DNA of 64,000 bases from Lachnoclostridium sp. UBA2905 (GTDB lineage: Bacteria; Bacillota; Clostridia; Lachnospirales; Lachnospiraceae). The notes under the pieces are model-generated. The model did not search any database. It was not told the DNA's origin and saw only the letters and a program-made list of their open reading frames with translations. Numbering within the stretch: the stretch's first letter is position 1; each line of letters begins with the position of its first letter. The stretch spans positions 6,369-70,368 of the forward strand of contig DEDL01000025.1 of the NCBI GenBank assembly GCA_002349525.1. The letters run 5' to 3'. Positions 8,881 through 17,844 of the stretch are shown in pieces. The position numbers were made by a program, and so were the translations under genes.

Positions 8881-9963
8881 CTAATTTATGCTATCATTTA
8901 CGTTAAGATAAACTTCCTCTGCAAGATGAAAGCCACCTTCTATAATTATTTGATCCATATTTTCCTTATTAACAGAATAAGGCTCTACAGTTATATATTT
9001 CTGACTTATATTATTATACTGCAGCTTGCCAAGATGAACATTTTCCTGGTTATGGGTTATGTTCTCCATCTCATAGTTGTTATCCTCTGCAAGAGCAACA
9101 GCATATCTTGCTGCTGTAACAGCCAGCTGTTCAACCGGTTTATATACTGTCATCAGCTGGGTCCCCTCAACTATTCTTTGGCAGGCATCTAAATCCGCAT
9201 CCTGTCCCACAACAGGAATACTGCCGGCAAGACCTCTTTCTGCAAGATATCTTACAGCCTGTGTTGCAAGGTTATCATTACCGCACATAATACCATCAAT
9301 ATCCGTTATAACATCCGGATGCTGTTCAAGATATTCATATACCTCTTCTGCCCTCCAATTATCAGCATTCATTGATGCCGTAATATTCACATCTGTTTTA
9401 TCTGTCACCTCATTAAAGCCGGAAACTACTTTGGCAACATTATCGTCTGTTGTTGGTCCACATAGCATTATATATTTTCCGGCATTGCCCGTAGCCTCAC
9501 ATAATGCCTCTGCCATTAATTTGCCAACCTTTTCATTATCAAATGATATATAAAGATCAATATTAGCATCATGAATAAGTCTGTCATAGGCAATAACTTT
9601 AATTCCATTCTGTCTTGCCTCGTTAACAACACTTGACAATCCATTTGAATCCACAGCAACAATTACTATTACATCAACCTTTTTTTTGATAAAATATTTT
9701 ATCTGTTCAATCTGGGTTGCAAGATTACCATTTGCATTCTGTACATTAACACTGGCTCCCTGTTCTACTGCCGTTGATACAAATATATCCCTGTCCTTTG
9801 TCCATCTTTCAAGCACAAAAGAGTCAAAACTGAATCCAATCTTTACTTTTGCGTCCGTAACCTCATCTATGCTTTCAGTTTCCATTGCACTGTTACCACA
9901 TGCAGATGCCATAAAAACAAAAGTCATCGCCATTACTAAAAATAACCTTCTCAATTTTTTCAC
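8881..9963 (-). CDS. Second sugar-binding lipoprotein, linked to the two-component system
   Basis: A 360-residue periplasmic-binding-protein I family protein with a lipoprotein-like signal ending in FMASAC. It resembles XylF-type binding proteins (IGFSFDSFVLERWTKD, VIAYDRLIHDANIDLYISFDN, IPVVGQDADLDACQ). It starts with GTG six bases after the response-regulator stop, and its ribosome site GAGAGGGG lies within the end of that gene, so the two are translationally linked. It is divergent in sequence from the transporter binding protein at 7543. It may deliver sugar to the same permease or take part in signalling; the sequence does not decide. Confidence 0.85.
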   Translation of the reverse strand: MKKLRRLFLVMAMTFVFMASACGNSAMETESIDEVTDAKVKIGFSFDSFVLERWTKDRDIFVSTAVEQGASVNVQNANGNLATQIEQIKYFIKKKVDVIVIVAVDSNGLSSVVNEARQNGIKVIAYDRLIHDANIDLYISFDNEKVGKLMAEALCEATGNAGKYIMLCGPTTDDNVAKVVSGFNEVTDKTDVNITASMNADNWRAEEVYEYLEQHPDVITDIDGIMCGNDNLATQAVRYLAERGLAGSIPVVGQDADLDACQRIVEGTQLMTVYKPVEQLAVTAARYAVALAEDNNYEMENITHNQENVHLGKLQYNNISQKYITVEPYSVNKENMDQIIIEGGFHLAEEVYLNVNDSIN

Positions 9964-9969
9964 GCAAAC

Positions 9970-11577
9970 TTATCCCCTCTCTATACCTTCTCTGTATTCT
10001 GTAGGACTTATTCCCGCATATTTTTTAAACTGTCTGCTAAAATAATTAGGGTCAGAGAAGCCTACTTCCATACATATTTCCTTAATGGACATATTTCCAT
10101 CGCTATTAAGCAGTTCCTTAGCTTTATCAATTCGAAGCTTATTAACATATTCTATAAAATTAATACCTGTTTCTTCTTTGAATAATCTGCTGAAATAATA
10201 TGGTGTAACATCTATTTCCATTGAGACACTGTCTAAGGACAGGTTCTTCATAAAATTATCATCAATATATTTCTTTGCCTTGCCTACTACACTGCCTTTT
10301 TTTTCTTTCTTAGTGTTGGCAATCTTCTTTGACATTTCCCCTATTTTATAGGTAAACCATTCCTTAAGCTCATAATCAAGTGCTAATTCTGTTATAGATG
10401 GCAGATAATCTGTTCTTGACTTAAATCTGTATTTCGTACCCGTAACTTCATAAGCAATTCTTTCTGCATAAAGAACAAACTCTAATACCTTTAATCTAAT
10501 GTCATTTTCTGTTCCACCTGACAGTTCTGTCATCCAGTCATAGTATTTTCCTGCCTCAAATATGCTTTTCTCATATTCTCCAAGTTCTACTGCATTAAAT
10601 AATTCCTTTTCAATATCAATTGGATAATCATCTTCATATCCTACATTAACTGAAACATCATCAGCATGGGCAACCATTCTTTCCGTAAGCCTTAGTGCAT
10701 TATCAGCCTCTCTGTAAGATTCCTTTATGTTCTTAATATCCTTACATCCACCTATACCAATTCTTACTGCAAGATCATACTGTTTTGAAAGCAGATTAGC
10801 TGTTTTTCTTGCATTTTCAACTACTTCAAGACGTTTATTATAATTGTTTTCATATCCTTCCTCAGGTATATATACAAATATCCTATTAGCCATAGGCGTA
10901 CTTACAATTGCACCCAAAGTTGTAACATTTATTTCTTCCTTAATCTCCCTGTAATATTTTTGAATAGTAACACATGTTCCTGTAACATTAGTCATTCTAT
11001 CTCCAACTACGTTTTCTCCAAATTCCAAAACTGCTATATATCCATATTCACTTTCTATGCCTAAAAGTCTCTTAAACATCTCTGTTTCAGAATCATCTTC
11101 CTTTTTAAACAGGATTCCATACACGAAACCATTTTCAAGAATCGGAACAACTGTTTCAAGCGTCTCCTTAATTCTTAAATTCTCACTTCTTGCAGTCCTC
11201 TTTTTATCAATTTCTTTCATTGCATCGTTAAGTGTATACACAACCTGCTTCTGATCAATAGGCTTATTCATATACTTTAAAACACCAAGCTCAACCGCAG
11301 TCTGTGCATAGCTGAATTTGTCATATGCAGTAAGTATTATGAATTTAACCTCCGGCTGTGTTTTCTTTATCTCCTTAATAGCATCAATTCCATTAATTCC
11401 CGGCATACGTATATCCATAAAAACTATATCAGGTCTGAAGCTTTCTGAAAGCTCAATAACTTCCCTGCCTGATTTGGCCGATTCTATTATACATTTGTCC
11501 TTAAAGTTCTTTTCAATTATAAATTTTAATCCCTCGATGGCAATTCCTTCGTCATCTGCAATCATTATCTTGTACAT
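9970..11577 (-). CDS. YesN-type response regulator with AraC DNA-binding domain
   Basis: A 535-residue regulator. An N-terminal receiver domain has the acidic pair Asp8/Asp9 and phospho-acceptor Asp55 in IVFMDIRMPG. A long central region follows. At the C-terminus (about 435-535) are two helix-turn-helix motifs of the AraC/XylS type (SIKEICMEVGFSDPNYFSRQ, then KKYAGISPTEYR). It is the partner of the kinase encoded at 11717 and probably activates the sugar transporter promoter near 8756. This matches the established YesM/YesN and LytS/YesN systems of Firmicutes. A block of 15-bp tandem repeats separates it from the kinase gene. Confidence 0.93.
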   Translation of the reverse strand: MYKIMIADDEGIAIEGLKFIIEKNFKDKCIIESAKSGREVIELSESFRPDIVFMDIRMPGINGIDAIKEIKKTQPEVKFIILTAYDKFSYAQTAVELGVLKYMNKPIDQKQVVYTLNDAMKEIDKKRTARSENLRIKETLETVVPILENGFVYGILFKKEDDSETEMFKRLLGIESEYGYIAVLEFGENVVGDRMTNVTGTCVTIQKYYREIKEEINVTTLGAIVSTPMANRIFVYIPEEGYENNYNKRLEVVENARKTANLLSKQYDLAVRIGIGGCKDIKNIKESYREADNALRLTERMVAHADDVSVNVGYEDDYPIDIEKELFNAVELGEYEKSIFEAGKYYDWMTELSGGTENDIRLKVLEFVLYAERIAYEVTGTKYRFKSRTDYLPSITELALDYELKEWFTYKIGEMSKKIANTKKEKKGSVVGKAKKYIDDNFMKNLSLDSVSMEIDVTPYYFSRLFKEETGINFIEYVNKLRIDKAKELLNSDGNMSIKEICMEVGFSDPNYFSRQFKKYAGISPTEYREGIERG

Positions 11578-11637
11578 AAAAATCCCCCGTGTTAATAGAT
11601 CATTGATAGTTAATCATCTTTGGTTTTACTAACTACA

Positions 11638-11722
11638 TATCACTTAACAGTATATCACTTAACTGCGTATCACTTAACTGCGTATCACTTAACTGCGCAT
11701 ATTACTTAACTGCGTATCACTG
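11638..11722. repeat. Tandem repeat, 15-bp unit, about 5.5 copies
   Basis: Unit TATCACTTAACTGCG: copies at 11638, 11653, 11668 and 11683, a 17-base variant at 11698, and a partial copy at 11715. Units 11653-11697 are identical. The last copy overlaps the stop codon of the sensor kinase (TGA, 11719-11717). It fills much of the 139-base gap between the kinase and regulator genes. Confidence 0.9.
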
Positions 11723-13219
11723 TTCATATGGAATAAGCAAAGTAATACAGGTTCCCATTGCCGGTCCCTCACTTGTAATCTCCATAACATTTTCAGTATC
11801 ATAAAACATCCGAAGTCTTTCACAAACATTTTTAAGACCCACTCCGTTTGTTTTTAACTCTTCTATATCAAAATCATCCTCTTCATTTTCTGTTCTTCCA
11901 CCATACATTACATCATTAATTACCTCAGGTGATATTCCAACACCATTATCACATACATTTACACATACATAATCATCTTCAAGACATACATTTATATCAA
12001 TATGTCTTTCCCAGGATACGTCTTTAAACCCGTGTTTTACAGCATTTTCCACAATAGGCTGCAATATCATTGATGGAACAATAATATCTGTAAGAGTTTC
12101 ATCTATGTCTTTTGAATATATTATATCATTTGAAAATCGCACATTAATAATATACATATAACTGTCCACCAGCTCTAACTCCTCACCAAGGGTAGCACTT
12201 TTCTGAGTTTTTACATTGTATCTGTAAAAATCAGCAACATGCTGTATATATTCATATGTACGGTCTGCACCCTCTATCATTGCAAGTCCAGCCCCAGCAT
12301 TAAGAGTATTAAAGAGAAAATGAGGATTAATCTGTGCCTGTAGATAATTAAGCTGTGCCTCCTTAAGATGTGTATTCATAAGGAGCTCCTTTTCCTTATG
12401 CGCACGCTCTCTTTCCATATTTTCAGTAATTCGCTGAATGTATTCTCTGATACTGTATAGCATTTTATTAAATGCACTGGTAACAGTTCCTACCTCGTCT
12501 TCAGTAATTATCTCTACAGGTTCAATATCTAACTTTCCACTTGTAACAATATCTGCTGTCGCAGCTAACCTTCTCAATGGAAGCGTTATTCTTGTAGTTG
12601 ATACATATACAAGAAGAATTGTTAATGAACCTACAAGAACAAGAATCATAAGTGATACCTTCTGTGAATATTCTAATATGCTTATCATCCTTTTATGGTT
12701 GTCAGCATTGGCCCTGAATCTAAGATTATTCAGGGTATCAATATTTGTCACAAGATATTGTTCATATCTTACAGTTTTCTGAAATTCCCTGTTATATTTT
12801 TCAACATTTCTTCCACGCTTATATTCTACTGTACGTTCTGCACATTCAAGGTATTCCTTTGACATATTAAGAATATTTTTTTCCATTATAAGGAATCCAT
12901 CATCAACCACCTTATCATTCAGTTTTTCAAGCATCTGTTCATAAGACTGTACATGCATGTAATACTCTTCCACTGAATCAGTATTTTTATTCTCAAGATA
13001 CTTTTTCATACATTCCTGTATGTTTAACAGCTGTTCCTCAAGCTCATTAAGAGAAAAGTTCTTAACATATACCTGATTAATATTTCTGATTACATCATTG
13101 GTATCAACATAGTTGTATGCATTAATAAGCAAAAGGACACCAACAATACCTATGAAAACACTCATAAGTCTGAAACGGATAGAAGTTCTGAATTTGTGAA
13201 GTTTACTGCCAGGTTTCAT
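11717..13219 (-). CDS. YesM/LytS-type sensor histidine kinase
   Basis: A 500-residue membrane kinase. One helix near residues 18-37, an extracellular helical region of about 150 residues with many charged residues, a second helix near 187-207, a HAMP linker, then a His_kinase domain with phospho-acceptor His300 in QINPHFLFNTLN and a HATPase domain (DNGVGI and TNGVGLKNVCERL). Its small extracellular part suggests that it senses through a partner, probably the membrane-anchored binding protein encoded 32 bases upstream. It phosphorylates the regulator encoded at 9970. Confidence 0.93.
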   Translation of the reverse strand: MKPGSKLHKFRTSIRFRLMSVFIGIVGVLLLINAYNYVDTNDVIRNINQVYVKNFSLNELEEQLLNIQECMKKYLENKNTDSVEEYYMHVQSYEQMLEKLNDKVVDDGFLIMEKNILNMSKEYLECAERTVEYKRGRNVEKYNREFQKTVRYEQYLVTNIDTLNNLRFRANADNHKRMISILEYSQKVSLMILVLVGSLTILLVYVSTTRITLPLRRLAATADIVTSGKLDIEPVEIITEDEVGTVTSAFNKMLYSIREYIQRITENMERERAHKEKELLMNTHLKEAQLNYLQAQINPHFLFNTLNAGAGLAMIEGADRTYEYIQHVADFYRYNVKTQKSATLGEELELVDSYMYIINVRFSNDIIYSKDIDETLTDIIVPSMILQPIVENAVKHGFKDVSWERHIDINVCLEDDYVCVNVCDNGVGISPEVINDVMYGGRTENEEDDFDIEELKTNGVGLKNVCERLRMFYDTENVMEITSEGPAMGTCITLLIPYEQ

Positions 13220-13251
13220 AATATATTCTCCATTTATGCTACTTACATTTC

Positions 13252-14286
13252 TTATTGTGAAGCATTGTCTGTTAATGTACTGTTATCACCTTTTACAAAT
13301 GTTGTGTCTACCATAAGATACTCACTTACATAACCATTATCAATGTATTCCAACAATGCTTCCACACAGTTTCTACCCATAACCTTACGGTCATATGTCA
13401 TAACACAGTTAATGATTCCTCTTTTCACACCATCAAGCACATCATCTGATGAAGCGAAGCCCATAATATCAAACTTTCCAACCTTGTTATATTCAACTGC
13501 TGCCTGATATGCACTGGACATTATCTCATCTGAAAGACATACCATTATGTCAGCATTATTATCCATATTGATAAAGATATCCCTTATAGTTTCATCCGTA
13601 CTAAATGAAGTAGAATTATCAACAAGCTCTACTGATATTTTTCCACCAAAAAGTCTTGATATTTTCTCCATAATCGCAAGATACATGGTATGCTGTGATG
13701 ACCTTGTATCCTCAGTACTAAGTAGTATCATAATATTATTCACTGGTCTGGCTTTTTCATTGATAGTATGAAGTATCTGATTGCCAAGTTCCCTACCAAC
13801 ATCATAGCTACTTGCTCCAACAAAACTGTTTCTCTTGCTGTCATATGCATCTGTCATTATTGTAACAACGGGAATACCCTTATCCCTTGCATCACTTATA
13901 AGCTGGCGAAGCTTTTCTGAACCATCGCCTTCAACAATTATACCATCAACGTTTTCCAATATGGCCATTTCAAATAATTCGTACTTGTTATATTCAGTTT
14001 CAAAATTATTGATTGGCATTTCTACATAAGCTTTATGTTCATTAGCATATATCATTGCACTTTCATAAATAGAATTCCAGACATCAGTTTTCTCATTATT
14101 GTTAATAAGGACAAAATGTTTTTCATACTGTACAGGCTGGGTCTGATTCTCAACATTATAGCTGTTATTAATATTCCTTCTGATAACAGCAAAATTAATC
14201 AAAGTGACAAGAAATGCAATAAAGAATATGATAATCAAAACAATAATTACCATATCCGGTCTTCTTTTCTTTTCTACATCCTTCAT
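13252..14286 (-). CDS. Membrane-anchored sugar-binding sensor protein (XylFII-like)
   Basis: A 344-residue protein with one N-terminal membrane helix (VIIVLIIIFFIAFLVTLINF) instead of a lipoprotein signal, then a periplasmic-binding-protein I domain (NVDGIIVEGDG, DKGIPVVTIMTDAYDSKRNSFVGASS, DILDGV-type end). It lies directly upstream of the kinase gene. In Clostridium beijerinckii the arrangement XylFII-LytS-YesN senses xylose through a membrane-anchored binding protein that contacts the kinase; the order and anchor here fit that model, but the sugar is not known. The start at 14286 is preferred because AGAGG lies 8 bases before it; an upstream ATG (14328) falls inside a dispersed repeat. Confidence 0.85.
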   Translation of the reverse strand: MKDVEKKRRPDMVIIVLIIIFFIAFLVTLINFAVIRRNINNSYNVENQTQPVQYEKHFVLINNNEKTDVWNSIYESAMIYANEHKAYVEMPINNFETEYNKYELFEMAILENVDGIIVEGDGSEKLRQLISDARDKGIPVVTIMTDAYDSKRNSFVGASSYDVGRELGNQILHTINEKARPVNNIMILLSTEDTRSSQHTMYLAIMEKISRLFGGKISVELVDNSTSFSTDETIRDIFINMDNNADIMVCLSDEIMSSAYQAAVEYNKVGKFDIMGFASSDDVLDGVKRGIINCVMTYDRKVMGRNCVEALLEYIDNGYVSEYLMVDTTFVKGDNSTLTDNASQ

Positions 14287-14303
14287 TGTAAAACCTCTTA
14301 TTT

Positions 14304-14395
14304 TTATCTCAGTCTGGAAGACTCCCACTTCTGCAAGTGATGAGTAATAACAAATCTATCTCAGTGGGAGTACAAGCTCCGACTGAGATAAACGC
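14304..14395 (-). repeat. Dispersed repeat copy E1 (module B)
   Basis: Read on the minus strand, it starts GCGTTTATCTCAGTC and ends GACTGAGATAAAA. TATCTCAGT/ACTGAGATA with inner GGAG/CTCC makes one hairpin. CACTT-GCAG-AAGTG makes a second. Closely related copies are at 28596, 34500 and 60700. It lies between the Ser/Thr kinase stop and the sensor-protein start. Confidence 0.8.
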
Positions 14396-14426
14396 TTTCC
14401 ATTACTTTTCTATCCTATCATATATT

Positions 14427-15215
14427 TTAATAGTTTAAAAGGTTTATAATCTCACTTTTCACTTCACCTGCATCAGCATACCTTCTGCTATATACTCGTC
14501 TTTTACAATTTTTGGTTATTCTTTCACATTCTCTTAAAATGTGCTTTCTGCCGGTCATGCTTTTGTCATTTTTATAATACGAAAGCATTTTTTCAAGAAG
14601 TGCTCCTATTCCATATATATCAGTCCTTTTCCCAATTACAGGACCCATATCCTTTTCATATTGTTCCGGAGCTGCAAATCCCCTGGTTCCATATATAACC
14701 TCATTCTCCCGGACATATTCCTCTGCTTCATTTAGAATTACCGCTGCGCCATAATCTATGAGATATACCTCATCCTTATTAACTATTATATTTTCAGGCT
14801 TTACATCCAGATAAAGAATACATGGATCATTTTTATGAAGCTTTGTTATAATCTCTGTAACACCACCAATGACCCTAAGAGCTATGTCAAAACATATCCT
14901 TTTTTCATCCAAAAGACACTTAAGTGTATTGCCTTCTATATACTCCATGGAAAACACCATATTACCTTCGTATTCAAACAGATCATATACCTTTGGAACA
15001 CCGGCAATATCACACAAAGAGAGTATTTTATATTCGTTACTTATTCTCTTTCCACCTTCAATAATATTACTCATCTTAAGGCACACCATCTTCTGTGTAC
15101 TCACATCTATACACCTGTAAACATCTGACAGGCTTCCCTGTCCTATTAATTCTGCAACAATATATCTGTCTGCAATCATGCTTCCCTGTTTATATGTATT
15201 CCCTTCTATACTCAT
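14427..15215 (-). CDS. Serine/threonine protein kinase (Hanks type, soluble)
   Basis: A 262-residue kinase domain with no membrane segment or extra domain. Visible parts: glycine loop IGQGSLSDV (24-32), Lys47 in VCLK, catalytic loop YLDVKPENI with Asp137 and Asn142, metal-binding DYG (Asp154, replacing DFG), and AAPEQY (182-184 APE). All catalytic residues are present, although HRD is reduced to YLD, as in several bacterial kinases. Starts just after the PP2C-like gene and follows the FHA protein, so the three probably form one phosphosignalling unit. Start is uncertain: ATG at 15224 is also possible. Targets are unknown. Confidence 0.88.
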   Translation of the reverse strand: MSIEGNTYKQGSMIADRYIVAELIGQGSLSDVYRCIDVSTQKMVCLKMSNIIEGGKRISNEYKILSLCDIAGVPKVYDLFEYEGNMVFSMEYIEGNTLKCLLDEKRICFDIALRVIGGVTEIITKLHKNDPCILYLDVKPENIIVNKDEVYLIDYGAAVILNEAEEYVRENEVIYGTRGFAAPEQYEKDMGPVIGKRTDIYGIGALLEKMLSYYKNDKSMTGRKHILRECERITKNCKRRVYSRRYADAGEVKSEIINLLNY

Positions 15216-15228
15216 CACTTCCATTTCC

Positions 15229-15900
15229 CTAAAAACTGCCCTGACAGGATATAATAACCATGGACAAGGCATTCTTACTAATGTTTTTATTGTGTGTATT
15301 ATGTGTTTTTCTCATAATATGCAGTAGTTCCCTGCAGCTTTTATAGCCAAGCCTATTGGACCTGAAAATATTATTCATTGCAAGGATATTCCCTAAATAT
15401 TCTACTTCTGTAGATATCATTCTATATCCATCGAACCACACATAATAGTCACCTTCTTTTGTTTTTCCGGTTTTTTTATACAGACAATAACCAGTTCTTT
15501 TCAGTTGAATTTTTTCGACTTTTTCTACACATGTATACTTAAGATTAAAAAGATTACTTCTTCTGAATACCAGAATCCTCTCAGGACTGTAAGAGTAACA
15601 ATAATATCTATTTTCTGTAACAAATATTGCACAAAACCCCTCAATGCACCCATATTTTTCAACACATGCCCTTACATATTCATCAGGACCAGTTTCTTCG
15701 TCTATAACATTGTCCTTAAATGAATTAAAAAGCATTAACATCCATTCATACTCCATGCCCCATATAAATGCCGCGACAGAATGAACACCCAGATTTAACG
15801 TTTCCAGAATATAAGAACCATCAGACTTAATACCATTAAATATACCATCCGATTTAATGCCATCAAATATGCCATCAGCAGTGAAATACAAATTCTTCAT
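15229..15900 (-). CDS. Degenerate PP2C-like protein
   Basis: A 223-residue protein, divergent. The N-terminal YFTADGIFDGI resembles the ADGMGG metal motif of PP2C phosphatases, FDG sits where SDG is usual, and the end (KNALSMVIIS) resembles DNITVVVV but with the metal-binding Asp lost. The protein carries an exact-register duplication of nine residues, DGIFDGIKS/DGIFNGIKS. It is shorter than an active PP2C (about 240-250). Its neighbours are an FHA protein (32... overlapping upstream reading, 26-base overlap) and a Ser/Thr kinase, the usual company of PP2C. I infer a pseudo-phosphatase or phosphopeptide sensor; the family call rests on weak motifs and context. Confidence 0.55.
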   Translation of the reverse strand: MKNLYFTADGIFDGIKSDGIFNGIKSDGSYILETLNLGVHSVAAFIWGMEYEWMLMLFNSFKDNVIDEETGPDEYVRACVEKYGCIEGFCAIFVTENRYYCYSYSPERILVFRRSNLFNLKYTCVEKVEKIQLKRTGYCLYKKTGKTKEGDYYVWFDGYRMISTEVEYLGNILAMNNIFRSNRLGYKSCRELLHIMRKTHNTHNKNISKNALSMVIISCQGSF

Positions 15901-17161
15901 CCGCAAATATTATCACATCCCCATCCACAACTTCCTTTTCTTCCTGACTTAACAACTTTTCTTCGTTAACATAGGTATGATTCAGGGAATCTTCATCAAC
16001 AACATATACCCTGTCATCATGATACAATAACCTGGCATGAGCTCTGCTTATTGCAGCATTATCACTGATAATGTAATCTGCATACCTTTTGTCCTTACCT
16101 ATACACATGCATCTTTTTGTAATGTACACCTTCTCACCACTGGTCTTTCGCTCAATATATGGATTCGTATTTCCATTCTTACCGTCTAAAAGAACCATAG
16201 TTTCACCATCATCTGGTTCACTAATATTATTAGCAGATACATTATTCATGCTGTCCTGTGCCTCAGATACTGCACCATAATTACCAAAGCCCCCTTTACC
16301 ACAAAGATTTTCTGCTTCAGGACTTCCCACCTCATAAGAATCATAGTCCTTATAAGTTCTGACATCCTTTGAATCCTTCTTCCCAAATATACTTCTAATA
16401 AATCCAAACAGGGATTTGTCTTCCTTCTCTTCAGGCAGGTCATCAAAAGAATCGGTATCATATTCCCTGACTCCACTGTCAGCCAGTACATCCTCACATT
16501 TTTCCTTAGTATCACAATCCTTCTTCTCGGTGGGCACAACGGAAACAGGCTCCTTCATACGTCCTTCATATCTCTCCTTAAGGTGTAATCCCGGATTTCT
16601 TCTTACATTTTCAATTACAAGATAAAACTCTGCCAGTGAAAAGTCCTTAATATTATTGAGACCATTAAGAAGCTCGGTTATACAGTAATTACCTGCTCCC
16701 GACACAAATTTTGCACTGAATATAATCTCCTTAAACAGATTAAATATCTTCTCATCAAATTGTGTTGCACTTATAATTCTGTCATCTCCTGTAGGCAGAT
16801 ATATCATAAAAACCTGCTGTCTGTTACTGTCAAAATAAATCTGTTCAAGATCCGTTATCAGGTAGGAAGTGTCTAAAAGATAGCTTTTAAGAGATTGTAC
16901 CATCTGAATAATACCAAGAAAAATTACAAGAATCTGCTCCATTGACAAATCGGTACTTAAGAGTTTACTCAAATAATCAAGATTAGAAATATCATAGCAC
17001 ACACCGTCCATTCCATCCTTCTCCATGCACAGTGGTGCTAAAACCCCTTCAATATAATTCTCCCGCAACATCTCATACGAAAACGGGTCAACCATCTGGC
17101 CGCCAACCATGTAGTATACTGCTCTCCTGCTTACCCCATCATCTTCAATTACAAACTGCAA
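15875..17161 (-). CDS. FHA-domain protein with N-terminal DUF6382-type domain
   Basis: A 428-residue cytoplasmic protein. The first ~190 residues look like the DUF6382 domain found with FHA domains in Clostridia. A charged, low-complexity linker follows (about 200-330). The C-terminal FHA domain (about 340-428) shows IGKD, ISRAHARLLY and the NHTYVNEEKL segment, which bind phosphothreonine peptides. It overlaps the start of the PP2C-like gene, so the two are co-translated. It is likely the reader for the kinase encoded at 14427, linking phosphorylation to an unknown, possibly envelope, process. Confidence 0.85.
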   Translation of the reverse strand: MQFVIEDDGVSRRAVYYMVGGQMVDPFSYEMLRENYIEGVLAPLCMEKDGMDGVCYDISNLDYLSKLLSTDLSMEQILVIFLGIIQMVQSLKSYLLDTSYLITDLEQIYFDSNRQQVFMIYLPTGDDRIISATQFDEKIFNLFKEIIFSAKFVSGAGNYCITELLNGLNNIKDFSLAEFYLVIENVRRNPGLHLKERYEGRMKEPVSVVPTEKKDCDTKEKCEDVLADSGVREYDTDSFDDLPEEKEDKSLFGFIRSIFGKKDSKDVRTYKDYDSYEVGSPEAENLCGKGGFGNYGAVSEAQDSMNNVSANNISEPDDGETMVLLDGKNGNTNPYIERKTSGEKVYITKRCMCIGKDKRYADYIISDNAAISRAHARLLYHDDRVYVVDEDSLNHTYVNEEKLLSQEEKEVVDGDVIIFADEEFVFHC

Positions 17162-17262
17162 ATAAAAAACCTCCTTTTCATATTATTGTATGACAAAACT
17201 ATCATACATTTTTAATACAGTCAAGAGGCCAAAATAATTTTTGTTAAACATTAACAACCTTA

Positions 17263-17619
17263 TCAGGAAAGCCTTACAATAATTTCAGTAATATTGTCAT
17301 ACACATTTATCATTGACTCATACTTGTCCATTGCTCCATCCATAGAACCTTCCTTCAGCTGTTCGTTGAGCGAAACCATTGTATCTGTAAGGCTGCCAAA
17401 TTCAAAATTCTTAAAATCTCCCTTTAATGTATGGCTAAAAAGCTGTGCATCTGAAACATTACCTTCCTTTAAAGCATCTCCCAATTTTGAAAAATATCCA
17501 GTCATAACATGCATCTTAAGGTATTTTATGTAGCGTTCACTTTTTCCGGCAAACCTGCTTACTGCTGCCTCAACATTAACTCCCAGACTTTCAAGCTCAT
17601 TTTTAGTATTTTCATCCAT
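17263..17619 (-). CDS. Histidine phosphotransfer (Hpt) domain protein
   Basis: A stand-alone 118-residue helical Hpt protein. The motif FSHTLKGDFKNFEFG holds the predicted phospho-acceptor His63. It could take phosphate from a hybrid kinase such as the one at 219, although that protein already has its own Hpt. The start at 17619 (9 bases after GGAG) is better spaced than the ATG at 17625. It lies 101 bases upstream of the FHA gene and 46 bases after a small gene. Confidence 0.8.
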   Translation of the reverse strand: MDENTKNELESLGVNVEAAVSRFAGKSERYIKYLKMHVMTGYFSKLGDALKEGNVSDAQLFSHTLKGDFKNFEFGSLTDTMVSLNEQLKEGSMDGAMDKYESMINVYDNITEIIVRLS

Positions 17620-17664
17620 TATCATATGCTCCTTTAAGTTTCATTTTTTTCAAATACAAAGCCC

Positions 17665-17844
17665 TTAAAATGTGCCTTTCTTGAAAATGAGAAGCCTACC
17701 CCGCACACTCCCCTTTTCTGATATTACCTGGGCGGCCTTGCTTCCATTAAAGCATTCATATCTGACACGAAAACATCCGTCACCCACAGCTTCAATAAAT
17801 GCTCCAAGTGTTCCATCCCGCATATAGTTCCGTGCCTTTAGCAT
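17665..17844 (-). CDS. Small unknown protein, 59 residues (ORF B)
   Basis: A short open frame, MLKARNYMRDGT...IFKKGTF, basic in charge, with no membrane helix. It has a strong ribosome site (AAGGAG, 4 bases before ATG) lying within the preceding small gene, which it overlaps by 53 bases in another frame. That suggests translational coupling. I do not recognise the family. It could also be the remains of one broken gene together with its neighbour. Confidence 0.5.
   Translation of the reverse strand: MLKARNYMRDGTLGAFIEAVGDGCFRVRYECFNGSKAAQVISEKGSVRGRLLIFKKGTF

Noticed and set aside
9077..9553. 158-codon plus-strand frame over the second binding-protein gene
   Set aside because: It is the shadow of a clearly coding minus-strand gene and has no family match or ribosome site.
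11638..11722. Possible CRISPR array
   Set aside because: The units are directly adjacent 15-mers with no spacers, and no cas genes are present.
15207..15272. Longer start for the Ser/Thr kinase
   Set aside because: The extension lies in the coding end of the PP2C-like gene and adds no kinase sequence.
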